Assembly: GCA_963851085.1 (NCBI GenBank)
Contig: CAWKNX010000008.1
Location: forward strand, 7,393 to 71,392
From: DATFVJ01 sp963851085
Lineage (GTDB): Bacteria; Actinomycetota; Actinomycetes; Streptosporangiales; Streptosporangiaceae
Direction of reading: 5' to 3'
DNA length: 64,000 nucleotides
Below, in pieces: positions 26,278-34,518 of this stretch. The notes under the pieces are model-generated. The model had not been told where the DNA came from, did not search any database, and saw only the letters and a list, made by a program, of their open reading frames with translations. How positions within the stretch are numbered: position 1 is the first letter of the stretch; each line of letters starts with the position of its first letter. The position numbers and the translations under genes are program-made.

Positions 26278-26664
26278 GTGGCGACTATCGACGACGTGGC
26301 CCTGATGGCCTTGGAGTTGCCCGAGGTCACAGAAGATGAACGTCACGGCAACCGGACGTGGTACGTCGCTCGTAAGGCGTTCGCGTGGGAACGGCCGTTC
26401 AGTAAGGCGGATCTAAAGCGGTTCGGCGACGAGATCCCGCCAGCTGGACCTATCCTGGCTGTTCACGTCGAGGATCTCGGCGAGAAGGAGGCTGTGCTCG
26501 CCGAGCATCCTGGAACTTTTTTTACGATTCCGCACTTCGACGGATATTCTGCCGTTCTCATTCAGTTGCGGAAAGTCTCTGAGAAGGCGCTGCGAGATGT
26601 GATTACCGACGGCTGGTTGGCATGCGCGCCGCCGAACCTCGCGGACCAATACCTCAAACGCTAG
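26278..26664 (+). CDS. MmcQ/YjbR family protein
   Basis: 128 residues. It begins with a helix (DDVALMALELPEVTEDERHG), then RTWYVARKAFAWERP, and ends with TDGWLACAPPNLADQYLKR, the C-terminal helix typical of MmcQ/YjbR-like proteins (CyaY-like fold, proposed DNA binding). GTG start with a GGTGGGG site. Not part of an operon; a 57-bp hairpin repeat begins 26 bp downstream and may act as its terminator. Confidence 0.88.
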   Translation: MATIDDVALMALELPEVTEDERHGNRTWYVARKAFAWERPFSKADLKRFGDEIPPAGPILAVHVEDLGEKEAVLAEHPGTFFTIPHFDGYSAVLIQLRKVSEKALRDVITDGWLACAPPNLADQYLKR

Positions 26665-26689
26665 GCGTTATTTCCGCACCCACGGCGGC

Positions 26690-26746
26690 TTCATGATCGC
26701 GGTAACTATTCCGCACATACCGCCGAGAAGTTACCGCGATCATGAA
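26690..26746. repeat. 57-bp palindromic repeat, copy 1
   Basis: Arms TTCATGATCGCGGTAACT and AGTTACCGCGATCATGAA are perfectly complementary (18 bp), separated by 21 bases. A second copy with identical arms is at 45097-45153. It is intergenic, between the MmcQ gene and the cupin gene, and could act as a bidirectional terminator or mark a small mobile element. Confidence 0.95.
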
Positions 26747-26907
26747 GCCCGGCGCTGCCCGGGCCGCGGCCATCGCCCGGATCATGATCCATGGCCCGTT
26801 GGCGTCCAGCAACGGCTCTTCTGGCCGCCTTGCCCGCACCGGCTCGGTGGGGGAGTCTGATCACAACGGCGCCGGGGTGAGGCGACCGGCCAGATCTGGG
26901 AGGAATC

Positions 26908-27441
26908 GTGGCGGAAGCAGCGGGCAGAGAGTTCTGGCGTGACCTGAAGCCGATCGCGCAGGCGTTCCGGCCGGGTGCCGCGCCTGAGGCCTACATCGCG
27001 AACGCGGCCACCGATGACGAGCGTTTCTATGCGCCCCTGTCGGAAACGGTGAGCACCCGCCCGCTGTGGATCTCGCCAAGCCAGAACCGGTGGTGCGACG
27101 TCTTGAGGGCCACGGGCGCGGGCCTGGTGAACCGCCACTACCATCCGCAGCAGGTCTTCGCGTACACGATCTCCGGCAAGTGGGGCTACCTCGAGCATGA
27201 CTGGGTCGCGACCGCCGGGGACTGGGTCTTTGAGGCACCGGGTGAGGCACACACTCTCGTGGCGTATGAGTCAGACGAACCGATGAAGGTGACCTTCAAC
27301 GTGACCGGCCCGCTGCTCTGGCTCGACGAAAACGGCCAGGTCACCGGTCACTTCGATGTGTTCGACTACATCGCGCTGTGCAAGGACCATTACGACAAGG
27401 CCGGGATCGGCGCCGACTACGTCGAGCGGCTATTCCGCTGA
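26908..27441 (+). CDS. cupin protein, 2,4'-dihydroxyacetophenone dioxygenase family
   Basis: 177 residues. Cupin motif 1 is GLVNRHYHPQQVFAYTISGKW and motif 2 lies around DWVFEAPGEAHTLVAY. The metal ligands would be the two His in RHYH and the His in EAHT. The C-terminal half (FDVFDYIALCKDHYDKAG) matches the dihydroxyacetophenone dioxygenase group, whose characterised members cleave an aromatic ketone using iron. The true substrate here is unknown. GTG start; its 3' end overlaps the convergent reductase gene by 12 bp. Confidence 0.8.
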   Translation: MAEAAGREFWRDLKPIAQAFRPGAAPEAYIANAATDDERFYAPLSETVSTRPLWISPSQNRWCDVLRATGAGLVNRHYHPQQVFAYTISGKWGYLEHDWVATAGDWVFEAPGEAHTLVAYESDEPMKVTFNVTGPLLWLDENGQVTGHFDVFDYIALCKDHYDKAGIGADYVERLFR

Positions 27442-28029
27442 CCGGTCCGGGTGCTGGGATGGCGGGGACCAGTCCGCATCGCGCGCAGGCAAACCGCTCG
27501 CATGCCTGCTCAAGGCGTAGACGATCTCCACGGACCCGCCAGGAAGGGCGCGTTCACGCTCGAACGTCAGCCCGGCGTCGGGACTGAGCGGCGGCGTCAG
27601 CCGCATCCCGGCTCCGAACAGCAACGGCAGCACGATCAGTTCGAGCTTGTCGAGCGCTCCGAGGGCGCAGAAGGTCTCGATCGTGCGGGGGCCGCCGACG
27701 AGGTGGACGTCGCGGCCCTGGTTGGCCGCCCGGAGCTTGTCCAGCAGTCGCGCCGGGTCGCTGTCGCTGACCACATGGTCGGGGGTGCCGGGCGGACGCT
27801 GTGAACCGAGCACGAACACGTTCAGGCCGGGCCACGGCCACCGATCGTTGGTGAGGGCGGGCTCGAACGTCGTGCGGCCCATCAGTGCCGCCTCACAGCC
27901 CTCGAGAAACTCCGGCATGCCGTGGCTCTTGCCGGAGACGAAGGCCGGGTCGGCGGTCAGCGCCGGCCACCCGCCCGGGGTGGTCACGTAGCCGTCGGCA
28001 CTCATGCTCATGCGGGCACGGATCTGCAT
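27430..28029 (-). CDS. dihydrofolate reductase-family protein (RibD C-terminal-like)
   Basis: 199 residues with the RibD_C/DHFR-like layout: RARMSMSADGYVTTPGG, EAALMGRTTFEPAL, NVFVLGSQRPPG, then VHLVGGPRTIETFCALGALDKL and VLPLLFGAGMRL. Such proteins are NADPH-dependent reductases of mostly unknown substrate. ATG 28029 is used, with AAAGGAG upstream; the longer frame to 28197 has no support. The gene is divergent from the lanthipeptide-type operon. Confidence 0.85.
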   Translation of the reverse strand: MQIRARMSMSADGYVTTPGGWPALTADPAFVSGKSHGMPEFLEGCEAALMGRTTFEPALTNDRWPWPGLNVFVLGSQRPPGTPDHVVSDSDPARLLDKLRAANQGRDVHLVGGPRTIETFCALGALDKLELIVLPLLFGAGMRLTPPLSPDAGLTFERERALPGGSVEIVYALSRHASGLPARDADWSPPSQHPDRSAE

Positions 28030-28256
28030 CTGCTGGCTCCTTTCCGTAGTCGGTCGTTTTGCCTTCCTGCCTGAGGTCGGAGCAGATCTCCCCGGCTCTA
28101 CATCGCGCGGGCGGTCGGCCGGAAATGTCCGGCGGTAACGGTTCAATATCTGGCGCCGTCCCGGCATCAGGCGGTTCCCCGGGTGCGCCTCCGTCACCGT
28201 GAGAGCAATCCGTCACCGGCCGCCGCCACGACGCCCAGAACCGCGCAGCCTGGTGC

Positions 28257-28310
28257 CGTTTCAGCGGCGTTTCAGGCCCGTTTCAGGCCCGTTCCAGCCC
28301 GCCGTAGCAC
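28257..28310 (+). promoter_or_regulatory. SARP-type direct repeats upstream of the lanthipeptide operon
   Basis: The octamer CGTTTCAG occurs at 28257, 28268 and 28279, and CGTTCCAG at 28290, so four copies are spaced exactly 11 bp. A possible -10 hexamer TAGCAC (28305-28310) begins seven bases after the last copy. SARP activators bind direct repeats of 11-bp periodicity about 8 bp from the -10, so the architecture fits. The rest of the 355-bp gap (28030-28384) shows no gene. No SARP gene is in the window. Confidence 0.6.
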
Positions 28311-28384
28311 AGTGCAGTCACGGAGCGAACGGGGCCACTGCCCCCGGAGCAACGCAAGCGATCATCTCACCTTTGGGGGACGTC

Positions 28385-29320
28385 ATGGCGCGGGGAACGG
28401 CACGACGGGCCGAGACCGACCTCGCGCCGGGCACGCACGACGACGAGCTGAGGGCACTGCTCGCCCCGGTTCTCGGTGGCCAGGTCGAGGCATTCCTGGC
28501 CGGTGGTCTGGCCGCGGTCGCCGCTGACCGCGATCACCGCTGGGTACAGGTGGGGCTCGCACTGCGGCCGGTTTCCCGTGCGGCGTTCCACTGGCTCGGC
28601 GAGTTCTCCGCGGCGCTGCTCGACGATCCCGCGGTGACCAACTTCTTCTTCATGCGGAAGCCGCCGGGGTTCCGGGTGCGATTCGAGACGACGCCGGAAC
28701 GGCGGTCGTGGCTGGAGCACGAGCTGCATACCTCCCTGGGCCGGACACGGCTGCGGGTCGAGCGGGTCATGCCCGGGGTCTATGAGCCCGAGGAGCTGTT
28801 GTTCGGCGGGCCGGCCTCGATGCCATTCGTTCATCGGATCTTCACCGTCGACTCGCGTGCCTGGCTGGCCTTTCACCGCCTGGAGACGTCCACTCCGGCG
28901 TGGGCGTTCTCGCTGGCGTTGCTGCGCCAGATCCTCGACGGCGTCGGCGTCGCCGGTTGGGAGGACCTCGGGGTCTGGGAGCGGATCCGCAGCCGGACCG
29001 GCCGAACACTCCCACCGGGAATGAACATCGGCAGGATCGCCGCCGCGTGCGCCGGTATCCGGACCACCTGGTCCGACCCTTCGCGGCTGGAGGCGAACCT
29101 GCCGGTGCCGGTGGCCGCGCTGGTCGACGAGTGGGGACCGAGGCTCCGCGCCGCCGGCGCGGACTGGCGGAGCGGCTATTTCGACACCAGCGGCGCGCTG
29201 ATCGGCCCACGCGAAGGCATGGCATTCGTGACGATCTTCCACTGGAACCGTGGCGGTGTCTCCGCCGGGATCCAGTCGCTGCTCGCCACCGCCCTGGCCG
29301 ACCGGTCGGCACGGCCGTGA
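28385..29320 (+). CDS. LanB-type elimination domain protein (thiopeptide-type bacteriocin biosynthesis domain)
   Basis: 311 residues forming a stand-alone SpaB_C/Lant_dehydr_C domain (PF14028), the part of class I dehydratases that eliminates glutamate from glutamylated Ser/Thr. Diagnostic pieces are WVQVGLALRP and FHWLGEFSAALLDDPAV, FFFMRKPPGFRVRFE with the conserved Arg pair, RVMPGVYEPEELLFGGPASM, and VTIFHWNRGGVSAGIQ, which carries the C-terminal His-x-Asn-Arg motif. ATG 28385 follows GGGGGA. The last base of the GTG of the next gene lies inside its stop (GTGA), so the two halves of the split dehydratase are made together. Confidence 0.88.
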   Translation: MARGTARRAETDLAPGTHDDELRALLAPVLGGQVEAFLAGGLAAVAADRDHRWVQVGLALRPVSRAAFHWLGEFSAALLDDPAVTNFFFMRKPPGFRVRFETTPERRSWLEHELHTSLGRTRLRVERVMPGVYEPEELLFGGPASMPFVHRIFTVDSRAWLAFHRLETSTPAWAFSLALLRQILDGVGVAGWEDLGVWERIRSRTGRTLPPGMNIGRIAAACAGIRTTWSDPSRLEANLPVPVAALVDEWGPRLRAAGADWRSGYFDTSGALIGPREGMAFVTIFHWNRGGVSAGIQSLLATALADRSARP

Positions 29321-31926
29321 CGGGCGTCGACGTGTCGCCGGCGATCGGCTCCGGCGGGCTCCTGCGGGTGGCGGCGCTACCGGTGTCGACCTGGCTCGCC
29401 GGGGGTTCTCCAGGACTCCTCGACCGCCTGCGTGTTCTCGACGAGGCCGCCGCGGCGTACCGGGCCCGTGCCCGCGACGTGGCCGAGGAGATCGGAGTGC
29501 GCCTGGTGCCGCATCCAGCCGTCGACGGCGCTGGCCGGGCGCGGGTGCTCCGGGTCAGGCGGTGGCTGCACAACGGGTCGACGACGACACCGGCCGCCGA
29601 CGCCGCGGACGTGGCCGGACTGGCCGAGCTTGTGCTGCCCGGCGACCGCCTCGCCGCGAACCTGCGCGACGTGATCGCGGCTGCCGGAGCGCTGCGCTCG
29701 CTCCGGCACGAGCTCGGGGAAGCGATCCTCGCCGAGGAGGAGCGGCTGCTGGCCATGCCGTGGCGCCTCCTGCACGAGAGCGCGGCCGGCAGGCAAGCGG
29801 CACGCGCGGGTGACCTCGCCCTGTACGACGACATCGCCCGCCGGGTGGCCGCGGGTGAACCGTGGACGAGCAAGCGCATGCGGCAGCGCAGCGACTACCT
29901 GTGGCGGATGATCACCCGTGGCACAACGCGCGCCACGCCGCGAGGGTGGCTCGCCCATGTCGCGCTGCTGCCGGTCGTCGAGATCCACGGCTGGAGCGGC
30001 CCCGGCGTCCTGCGGGTCTGTGACGACGCTGCCACTGACGTCGCGGAGAACCTGGACCTGCGGCGCGCCGTTCACGGGACGGCGCAGACACTGCTCGGTG
30101 ACCCGTCGGTCGAGGTTGCCCTCGCACCGCTGAGCCGGCTCGAGCCGGACCAGCTCATCGTCTGGACCCTCGACGGTGAGGATCGCACCCGGCTGATCCA
30201 GACCCGGCTGCGGCGGTCACCCGCGCTGAACGCGGTCATCACGGCGCTGGCGGGTGGGACGCGGCGGGTGGACCGGGTGCTGGATGCCCTCACCGCGCAG
30301 GGCTTCGCCGGCCGCCCGGCGCTGACCGGCCTGCTGGCGCATCTCGCCCGGCAGCAGGCACTGCAGGTGAGCGTTCCACCGCGACACCAGCTCAGCAGGT
30401 GGTGTCCCGTTCGCGCGGTGGCGCCTGCCACCACGACCGGCGCCGGAGGCGGCGCCGCCTCCGGCGGTGCCGTCTGCGCGGGCGGCGGCGGCGCGCGGGT
30501 CGCGGCCGACGGCTTCGTCGACGTCTACCGGCGGGCAGGCACCGGTATCGCGAGGTCGCACGCCCACCGGTTGGGCGTGCTCGCCCGGCTGGCGTTGCGG
30601 GTCGCGGAGCTTATCCATGCCGACGGCCAGGGCGTCCCGCGCGTGCTGTCAGACAGACTCGGCGCGCAGCCGAGACGCGTACTGGACATCGCGGCCGAGT
30701 GCCTGGACGCCCTGAGCGCGAACCCGCCCGGCCGGCTGCGGCTGCACGAATGGCCCCCGGTCCAGCGGCCGGAGTCCGGGTACGCCGGGCTCGTCCGCTC
30801 GCTCGCGGAGCGCATGGACGGCGCGGACAGCGTCGATCTCGGCGACGAGGACCTCGACGCGGTCGGGGCACCGTGCCCCGATGTCGACTGGCCCCTCGAC
30901 TGCCTGCTGCGGCCGATCCGCGGCGCGACCGGCGAACTCGCCGTACTCGACCAGTTCATTCCCGCCGGCGTGTACGACGCGCGGTTCGCGCCCGCCCTGA
31001 CGGATCTGGACGGCGAGCCGCCGCAGGTCCGCGCGTACCGGGAGTTCCTGACCCGGCTCGGCGAAGCGGCCGGAATGCGCTTCGTCGAGATCCTCGCGCC
31101 ACCGCTGAGCACGCAGGCGGCGAACGCCGTCCGCCGTCCCAGGTATACCGAGCTGTGGACCGGCGATCCCGATCGCTCGGGCTACCTGCGGGACGGCCAC
31201 TCGCGCTACCTGCCGCTGTCGCAGATCACGCTGCGGACCGACGCGGGACGCGTCGTCGCGGAGGCGTGTGGCGAGCCGATCTGGCCGATCCTGCACACGA
31301 CGCGGATCGCCGTCCCGCCCTGGGACATGATCGTCGCGCTATTGCTGCTCGCCTCGCCCCAGCCATCCCGCGCCCGGTGGCGGGCCCCATCGCACTCGCT
31401 CCGGGCCTGGCCGGAGCGGGATTTCGTGCCCAGGATCACGGTGGGCGGCGGACTGGTCCTGAGCCCAGCACAGTGGCGGCTCGACCGGTCCGAGTTCTGG
31501 CGTCCAGGCGACCACCTCGCGGACCGGCTGGCCGCGCTCGACCGGCTCAGGCGCAGGCGCCGGATTCCGCGCCTGGTCAGTGTGGCCGTGCACGCGGACG
31601 GCGAGCCACTGGCAGTCGACCTGTCCAGCCTGCACGGCCTGCGTGCCCTCGAACGCCTCGTCCACCGCGGCGCGAGCGCCCTGCTGATGGCCGAGCTGTT
31701 CGCCGAGCCCGACCGGCTGGCCGTCCACGACGAAGCCGACGCGGGCGGCGGACCGAGCGTAGCCGAACTGCTGCTCCGCCTGCCCGTCGACGCGTCACCC
31801 CGAGCCCTGGCGCGCTGCTGCGCGCAACGGGCCCACCGACCTCACGGCCACGTGGCCGTGAGCACGACCGCGGATCCAGCCGAGGACCGCGGACACCTCA
31901 CACCATCACGAAGGAGACGGCCATGA
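29317..31926 (+). CDS. LanB-type dehydratase, glutamylation domain
   Basis: 869 residues of the Lant_dehydr_N family (PF04738), which uses glutamyl-tRNA to glutamylate Ser/Thr of a precursor peptide. The recognisable core is SKRMRQRSDYLWRMITRGTT then RATPRGWLAHVALLP, equivalent to the KaTPfG region of LanB proteins. The FIPAGVYDARFAPAL and FVEILAPPLS segments follow, then the ITVGGGLVLSPAQWRL region near the C-terminus. It has no elimination domain, which the preceding gene supplies. GTG 29317 overlaps the preceding stop. Its own stop overlaps the ATG of the precursor gene (ATGA at 31923-31926), giving a tightly coupled B'-B-A order. Confidence 0.9.
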   Translation: MTGVDVSPAIGSGGLLRVAALPVSTWLAGGSPGLLDRLRVLDEAAAAYRARARDVAEEIGVRLVPHPAVDGAGRARVLRVRRWLHNGSTTTPAADAADVAGLAELVLPGDRLAANLRDVIAAAGALRSLRHELGEAILAEEERLLAMPWRLLHESAAGRQAARAGDLALYDDIARRVAAGEPWTSKRMRQRSDYLWRMITRGTTRATPRGWLAHVALLPVVEIHGWSGPGVLRVCDDAATDVAENLDLRRAVHGTAQTLLGDPSVEVALAPLSRLEPDQLIVWTLDGEDRTRLIQTRLRRSPALNAVITALAGGTRRVDRVLDALTAQGFAGRPALTGLLAHLARQQALQVSVPPRHQLSRWCPVRAVAPATTTGAGGGAASGGAVCAGGGGARVAADGFVDVYRRAGTGIARSHAHRLGVLARLALRVAELIHADGQGVPRVLSDRLGAQPRRVLDIAAECLDALSANPPGRLRLHEWPPVQRPESGYAGLVRSLAERMDGADSVDLGDEDLDAVGAPCPDVDWPLDCLLRPIRGATGELAVLDQFIPAGVYDARFAPALTDLDGEPPQVRAYREFLTRLGEAAGMRFVEILAPPLSTQAANAVRRPRYTELWTGDPDRSGYLRDGHSRYLPLSQITLRTDAGRVVAEACGEPIWPILHTTRIAVPPWDMIVALLLLASPQPSRARWRAPSHSLRAWPERDFVPRITVGGGLVLSPAQWRLDRSEFWRPGDHLADRLAALDRLRRRRRIPRLVSVAVHADGEPLAVDLSSLHGLRALERLVHRGASALLMAELFAEPDRLAVHDEADAGGGPSVAELLLRLPVDASPRALARCCAQRAHRPHGHVAVSTTADPAEDRGHLTPSRRRRP

Positions 31927-32090
31927 GCCAGCTTCCCTACGCGCCCGCGGGCGACGACCTCGACAGCCTGATCAGCGAACTGGAGACGGAATTCACCCAG
32001 ATTCGGGAGTTCGCCCCCAGTTCCGGCCCGGCCGGCCGCAGCCAAGCGCTGGCCACGACCTATTTCATGGGCTGCTGCGTCACCGACTGA
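31923..32090 (+). CDS. candidate lanthipeptide precursor peptide (LanA)
   Basis: 55 residues. The acidic leader-like part (GDDLDSLISELETEFTQIREF) is followed by a hinge APSSGPAGRSQAL and a C-terminal core ATTYFMGCCVTD. Modifiable residues are Ser40, Thr45, Thr46 and Thr54 with Cys51 and Cys52, the only cysteines, so at most two thioether rings can form. Size, position between LanB and LanC, four-base overlap with LanB and a hairpin straight after the stop all fit a precursor. I do not recognise the family: there is no FNLD or FxLD leader motif. The leader cleavage site is not predictable, and product and activity are unknown. Confidence 0.8.
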   Translation: MSQLPYAPAGDDLDSLISELETEFTQIREFAPSSGPAGRSQALATTYFMGCCVTD

Positions 32091-32103
32091 TCCTGCTGGC
32101 CGC

Positions 32104-32132
32104 GGGGGTGCGCCGGTCGTCGGCGCACCCCC
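32104..32132 (+). terminator. perfect hairpin between precursor and lanC
   Basis: GGGGGTGCGCCG pairs with CGGCGCACCCCC (12 bp, no mismatch) around the loop GTCGT, 13 bases after the precursor stop. No U-tract follows. In lanthipeptide operons a hairpin after lanA commonly lets part of the transcript stop or stabilises the precursor mRNA relative to later genes; that role is inferred here. Confidence 0.85.
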
Positions 32133-32156
32133 ACCCCGTGGAAGGCGATCCCGCCC

Positions 32157-33374
32157 GTGCTCACCGCCGCGCCGACCGAGCAACTGGCCACGGCCGTCCT
32201 CGCCGGCTTCGCCGCGCCCGCCTCCCGTCAGGAGCCAGAGCCCGCCGTGGACTGGGGAGTCCCGCTGCTGGCACACCTGCTCGCCCAGGCCACCGACCAG
32301 GAACCCATCGCCAGGAGCGCGGCGCTCGCGTGGGTCAGGCGGCACGCCCGTGCCACCGGATCCCCCGGGCTCTTCGGCGCCAGCCTTGCCGGGCACACGG
32401 TGGGGCTGGGACACGCCGCCGGCCTCGAACCCCGCCTGGAGTCCCTTGCCCGGTTGGCCGCCGACCGCCTCACCGAATCGAGCACCCGGACCAAACACAG
32501 CCAGGCGGGTCCGGCCAGCGACGACTACGACCTGATCGGTGGCCCCGCGGGCGTCGCCCTGGCCCTGGCGTCGCTGCCCTGGTCAGGGCCGCAGCACCTC
32601 GCGCCGCTCGTCCGGCACCTCGCCCGGCTCTGTGACGCGGACGACCTCGCCCGGCTTCGTATCCGCAGCGATGGCGGCATACCGGAGAACGCGTGGTACC
32701 TCGACCGGATCAACCTCGGCCTCGGCCACGGAATCCCGGGCGTCCTCGCGGCCCTGCTCGCGGCGTGGCCAATGCTGACCGGCACCGATCGCGAACTCGC
32801 GGCCGGGGCCGTCCGCAGGACCGCGGCCTACCTCGTGCGTCACGCCCGCCCCGACAGCCGCGGCGTGATGAGCTGGCCCTTCGTCACCCCCCAGGACGTC
32901 CCGCCGGTCCCCAGCCGCGGCCGGTCGACGTTCCGGCCGCCCGCCGAGGCGCCGCTGCATCGGCAGGCATGGTGCTACGGCACCCCGGGCATCGCCTGGC
33001 AACTCGCCGAGGCAGGCCGGCTGCACCAGGACCCGTGCCTGAGTGACTTCGGCATGGCCGCCATGGCCTCCCTCGCCGAGGCGTGGGAGGACGACTTCTA
33101 CCTGGACGACGATCTGCGTGGCCGGCTGGGCTTCTGCCACGGTGCCGCGGGCGTGCTCGCGATCGCCGACGCCTTCGCCCTGCACACCGGCCTGGAACCC
33201 GCCCGGCGCCTGGCCGGACACCTGGCCGCGTTCATCATCGAACGCCTGGACGGCGTCGCGCAACGCGCGAAACTGGACCTCACGGTACTCGACGGCGCCT
33301 CGGGCATCCTGGCCGTACTCCTGTCCCGCGAACCGGCCCGACGCGGCTGGTTGCGCACCGTCGGCCTACGGTAG
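32157..33374 (+). CDS. lanthionine synthetase LanC-type cyclase
   Basis: 405 residues with the complete LanC zinc and catalytic set: Cys273 in QAWCYGTPG, Cys327-His328 in GFCHGAAG, and His191 in LGLGHGIPGVL, equivalent to the NisC His212 motif. Gly-rich toroid turns occur at DYDLIGGPAG and LDGASGILAV. It should catalyse Michael-type addition of precursor cysteines to dehydrated Ser/Thr. GTG 32157 lies behind a GGAAGG site, 66 bp after the precursor gene. Unlike the LanC-like protein at 1.3 kb, it keeps the canonical Cys-Cys-His ligands. Confidence 0.92.
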   Translation: MLTAAPTEQLATAVLAGFAAPASRQEPEPAVDWGVPLLAHLLAQATDQEPIARSAALAWVRRHARATGSPGLFGASLAGHTVGLGHAAGLEPRLESLARLAADRLTESSTRTKHSQAGPASDDYDLIGGPAGVALALASLPWSGPQHLAPLVRHLARLCDADDLARLRIRSDGGIPENAWYLDRINLGLGHGIPGVLAALLAAWPMLTGTDRELAAGAVRRTAAYLVRHARPDSRGVMSWPFVTPQDVPPVPSRGRSTFRPPAEAPLHRQAWCYGTPGIAWQLAEAGRLHQDPCLSDFGMAAMASLAEAWEDDFYLDDDLRGRLGFCHGAAGVLAIADAFALHTGLEPARRLAGHLAAFIIERLDGVAQRAKLDLTVLDGASGILAVLLSREPARRGWLRTVGLR

Positions 33375-33488
33375 CCAGGTCAGCCGCGCCTCCCGCGCGG
33401 AGCACCTCACCCTCCAGCGGGAGGCGTCGCTCGCCGTTTCGTGGTGCGCCCCGGCGGCCGTGCCTTGTGCTTAGCGGAGATCGCCGCG

Positions 33489-34226
33489 ATGATGCCAGTA
33501 ACGGCGACGCCAGGGACTATGTACATCAACGTCACAACCAGGGTCGGCCCTACCGCGGGCGGCCTGCATGCCTGGCTGGTCGCGGGCCGGGGGGCTGCAC
33601 CGGGCCTGGCGCACGGTCGCGGCCTCGCCTTCGCCACCCTGGCCTGCTGGCTGATCGCCGAGAGCCTGGGTGCCTACATGCTCGGCCGCTGGGTCGCCAG
33701 CGGCGGCCCGCGCCAGCCGCGCGGCCGGCCGGGCCGGGTGTCTTTGCCGGTGGTCTTCGGGCACGCGGGACTGGCTTTCACCGGGTTCGCCGGCTGGGTC
33801 AGCTTCCTGGTGACGGGCACGGCAGCAGTGGCCTGGGTGGCGATCGGTTTCCTTGCGCTGGCGATCGGCCTCGGCATTTCGACCGTTACCGTATGGACTC
33901 CCTATCCTGCTCGCCGCGCTGGAGCCGAGGACGACTCATTCGGCCACGGTAGCGGCAGCGGCGCTCCCGCAGCGCCCCCAGGCCCCGCGCACAGTGACGG
34001 GATGCTGGCCGGTTCGTTCACCGACGAGAGGCTGGCCCTCGTCCTGTCCGACGAGGCGCTCACGAGCAGGCTCGTCGACGACCTGCTGGCCAGGATGCTT
34101 GCCGAGCCCCCACCTGTGCGCCGCCGGTCGACATGGAACCTGGCGCCGCTCGTCCCGGCCGTGCATGGCGTTTTCGCCATCGCTACCTTCCTGCTCGCGA
34201 CCCTCGCCGCAATCGTCGCGAGGTGA
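33489..34226 (+). CDS. hypothetical membrane protein next to the lanthipeptide genes
   Basis: 245 residues with about four predicted transmembrane segments: one in LAFATLACWLIAESLGAYML, two in the block LAFTGFAGWVSFLV and AVAWVAIGFLALAIGLGIS, and one at the C-terminus (HGVFAIATFLLATLAAI). A charged cytoplasmic loop lies before the last. I recognise no family; similar four-helix proteins with a long loop are frequent in actinobacteria. ATG 33489 has GGAGATC upstream. It starts 114 bp after lanC and could be cotranscribed. An immunity or export-accessory role is only suggested by position. Confidence 0.65.
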   Translation: MMPVTATPGTMYINVTTRVGPTAGGLHAWLVAGRGAAPGLAHGRGLAFATLACWLIAESLGAYMLGRWVASGGPRQPRGRPGRVSLPVVFGHAGLAFTGFAGWVSFLVTGTAAVAWVAIGFLALAIGLGISTVTVWTPYPARRAGAEDDSFGHGSGSGAPAAPPGPAHSDGMLAGSFTDERLALVLSDEALTSRLVDDLLARMLAEPPPVRRRSTWNLAPLVPAVHGVFAIATFLLATLAAIVAR

Positions 34227-34420
34227 CCACTCCGCATGCGGTGCCTGGCTCATGCGTCCCTGCGGCGCAACAGGAAGATGGCCAGGCCCAGGGCGAGCGC
34301 GGCCCAGCCACACAGCACAAGACAGGCGGCTGGCCCGGGGGGCTCCACCCCACGGGATCCCCCCGCCTGTGGTAGTGGCCGCTCGCTGCTGGATGTGAAT
34401 CGGCCGACTCACGTATCAGG

Positions 34421-34448
34421 ATCATTATCCCGAACGGCTGCGCGGATG
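34421..34448. repeat. half-copy of the CCCGAACGGCTGCG dispersed element
   Basis: ATCATTATCCCGAACGGCTG then CGCGGATG matches, on the opposite strand, the left arm of the element at 62091-62125 (one base shorter in the AT run), and matches the arms at 25887-25933. No partner arm is next to it. It lies in the 292-bp gap between two hypothetical genes, where I see no other structure. Confidence 0.7.
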
Positions 34449-34518
34449 TGCCGCTTCTGGCCCAGCGGTCGCTAGCGCTCCTACTGGGCGGTAACATAGA
34501 TGAAAGGAGGCGAGAACG

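Noticed and set aside
30399..32090. 563-codon frame ending in the precursor peptide
   Set aside because: Only its last 55 codons (from ATG 31923) are protein-like; the rest is an out-of-frame reading of LanB, full of Arg, Pro and Ala.
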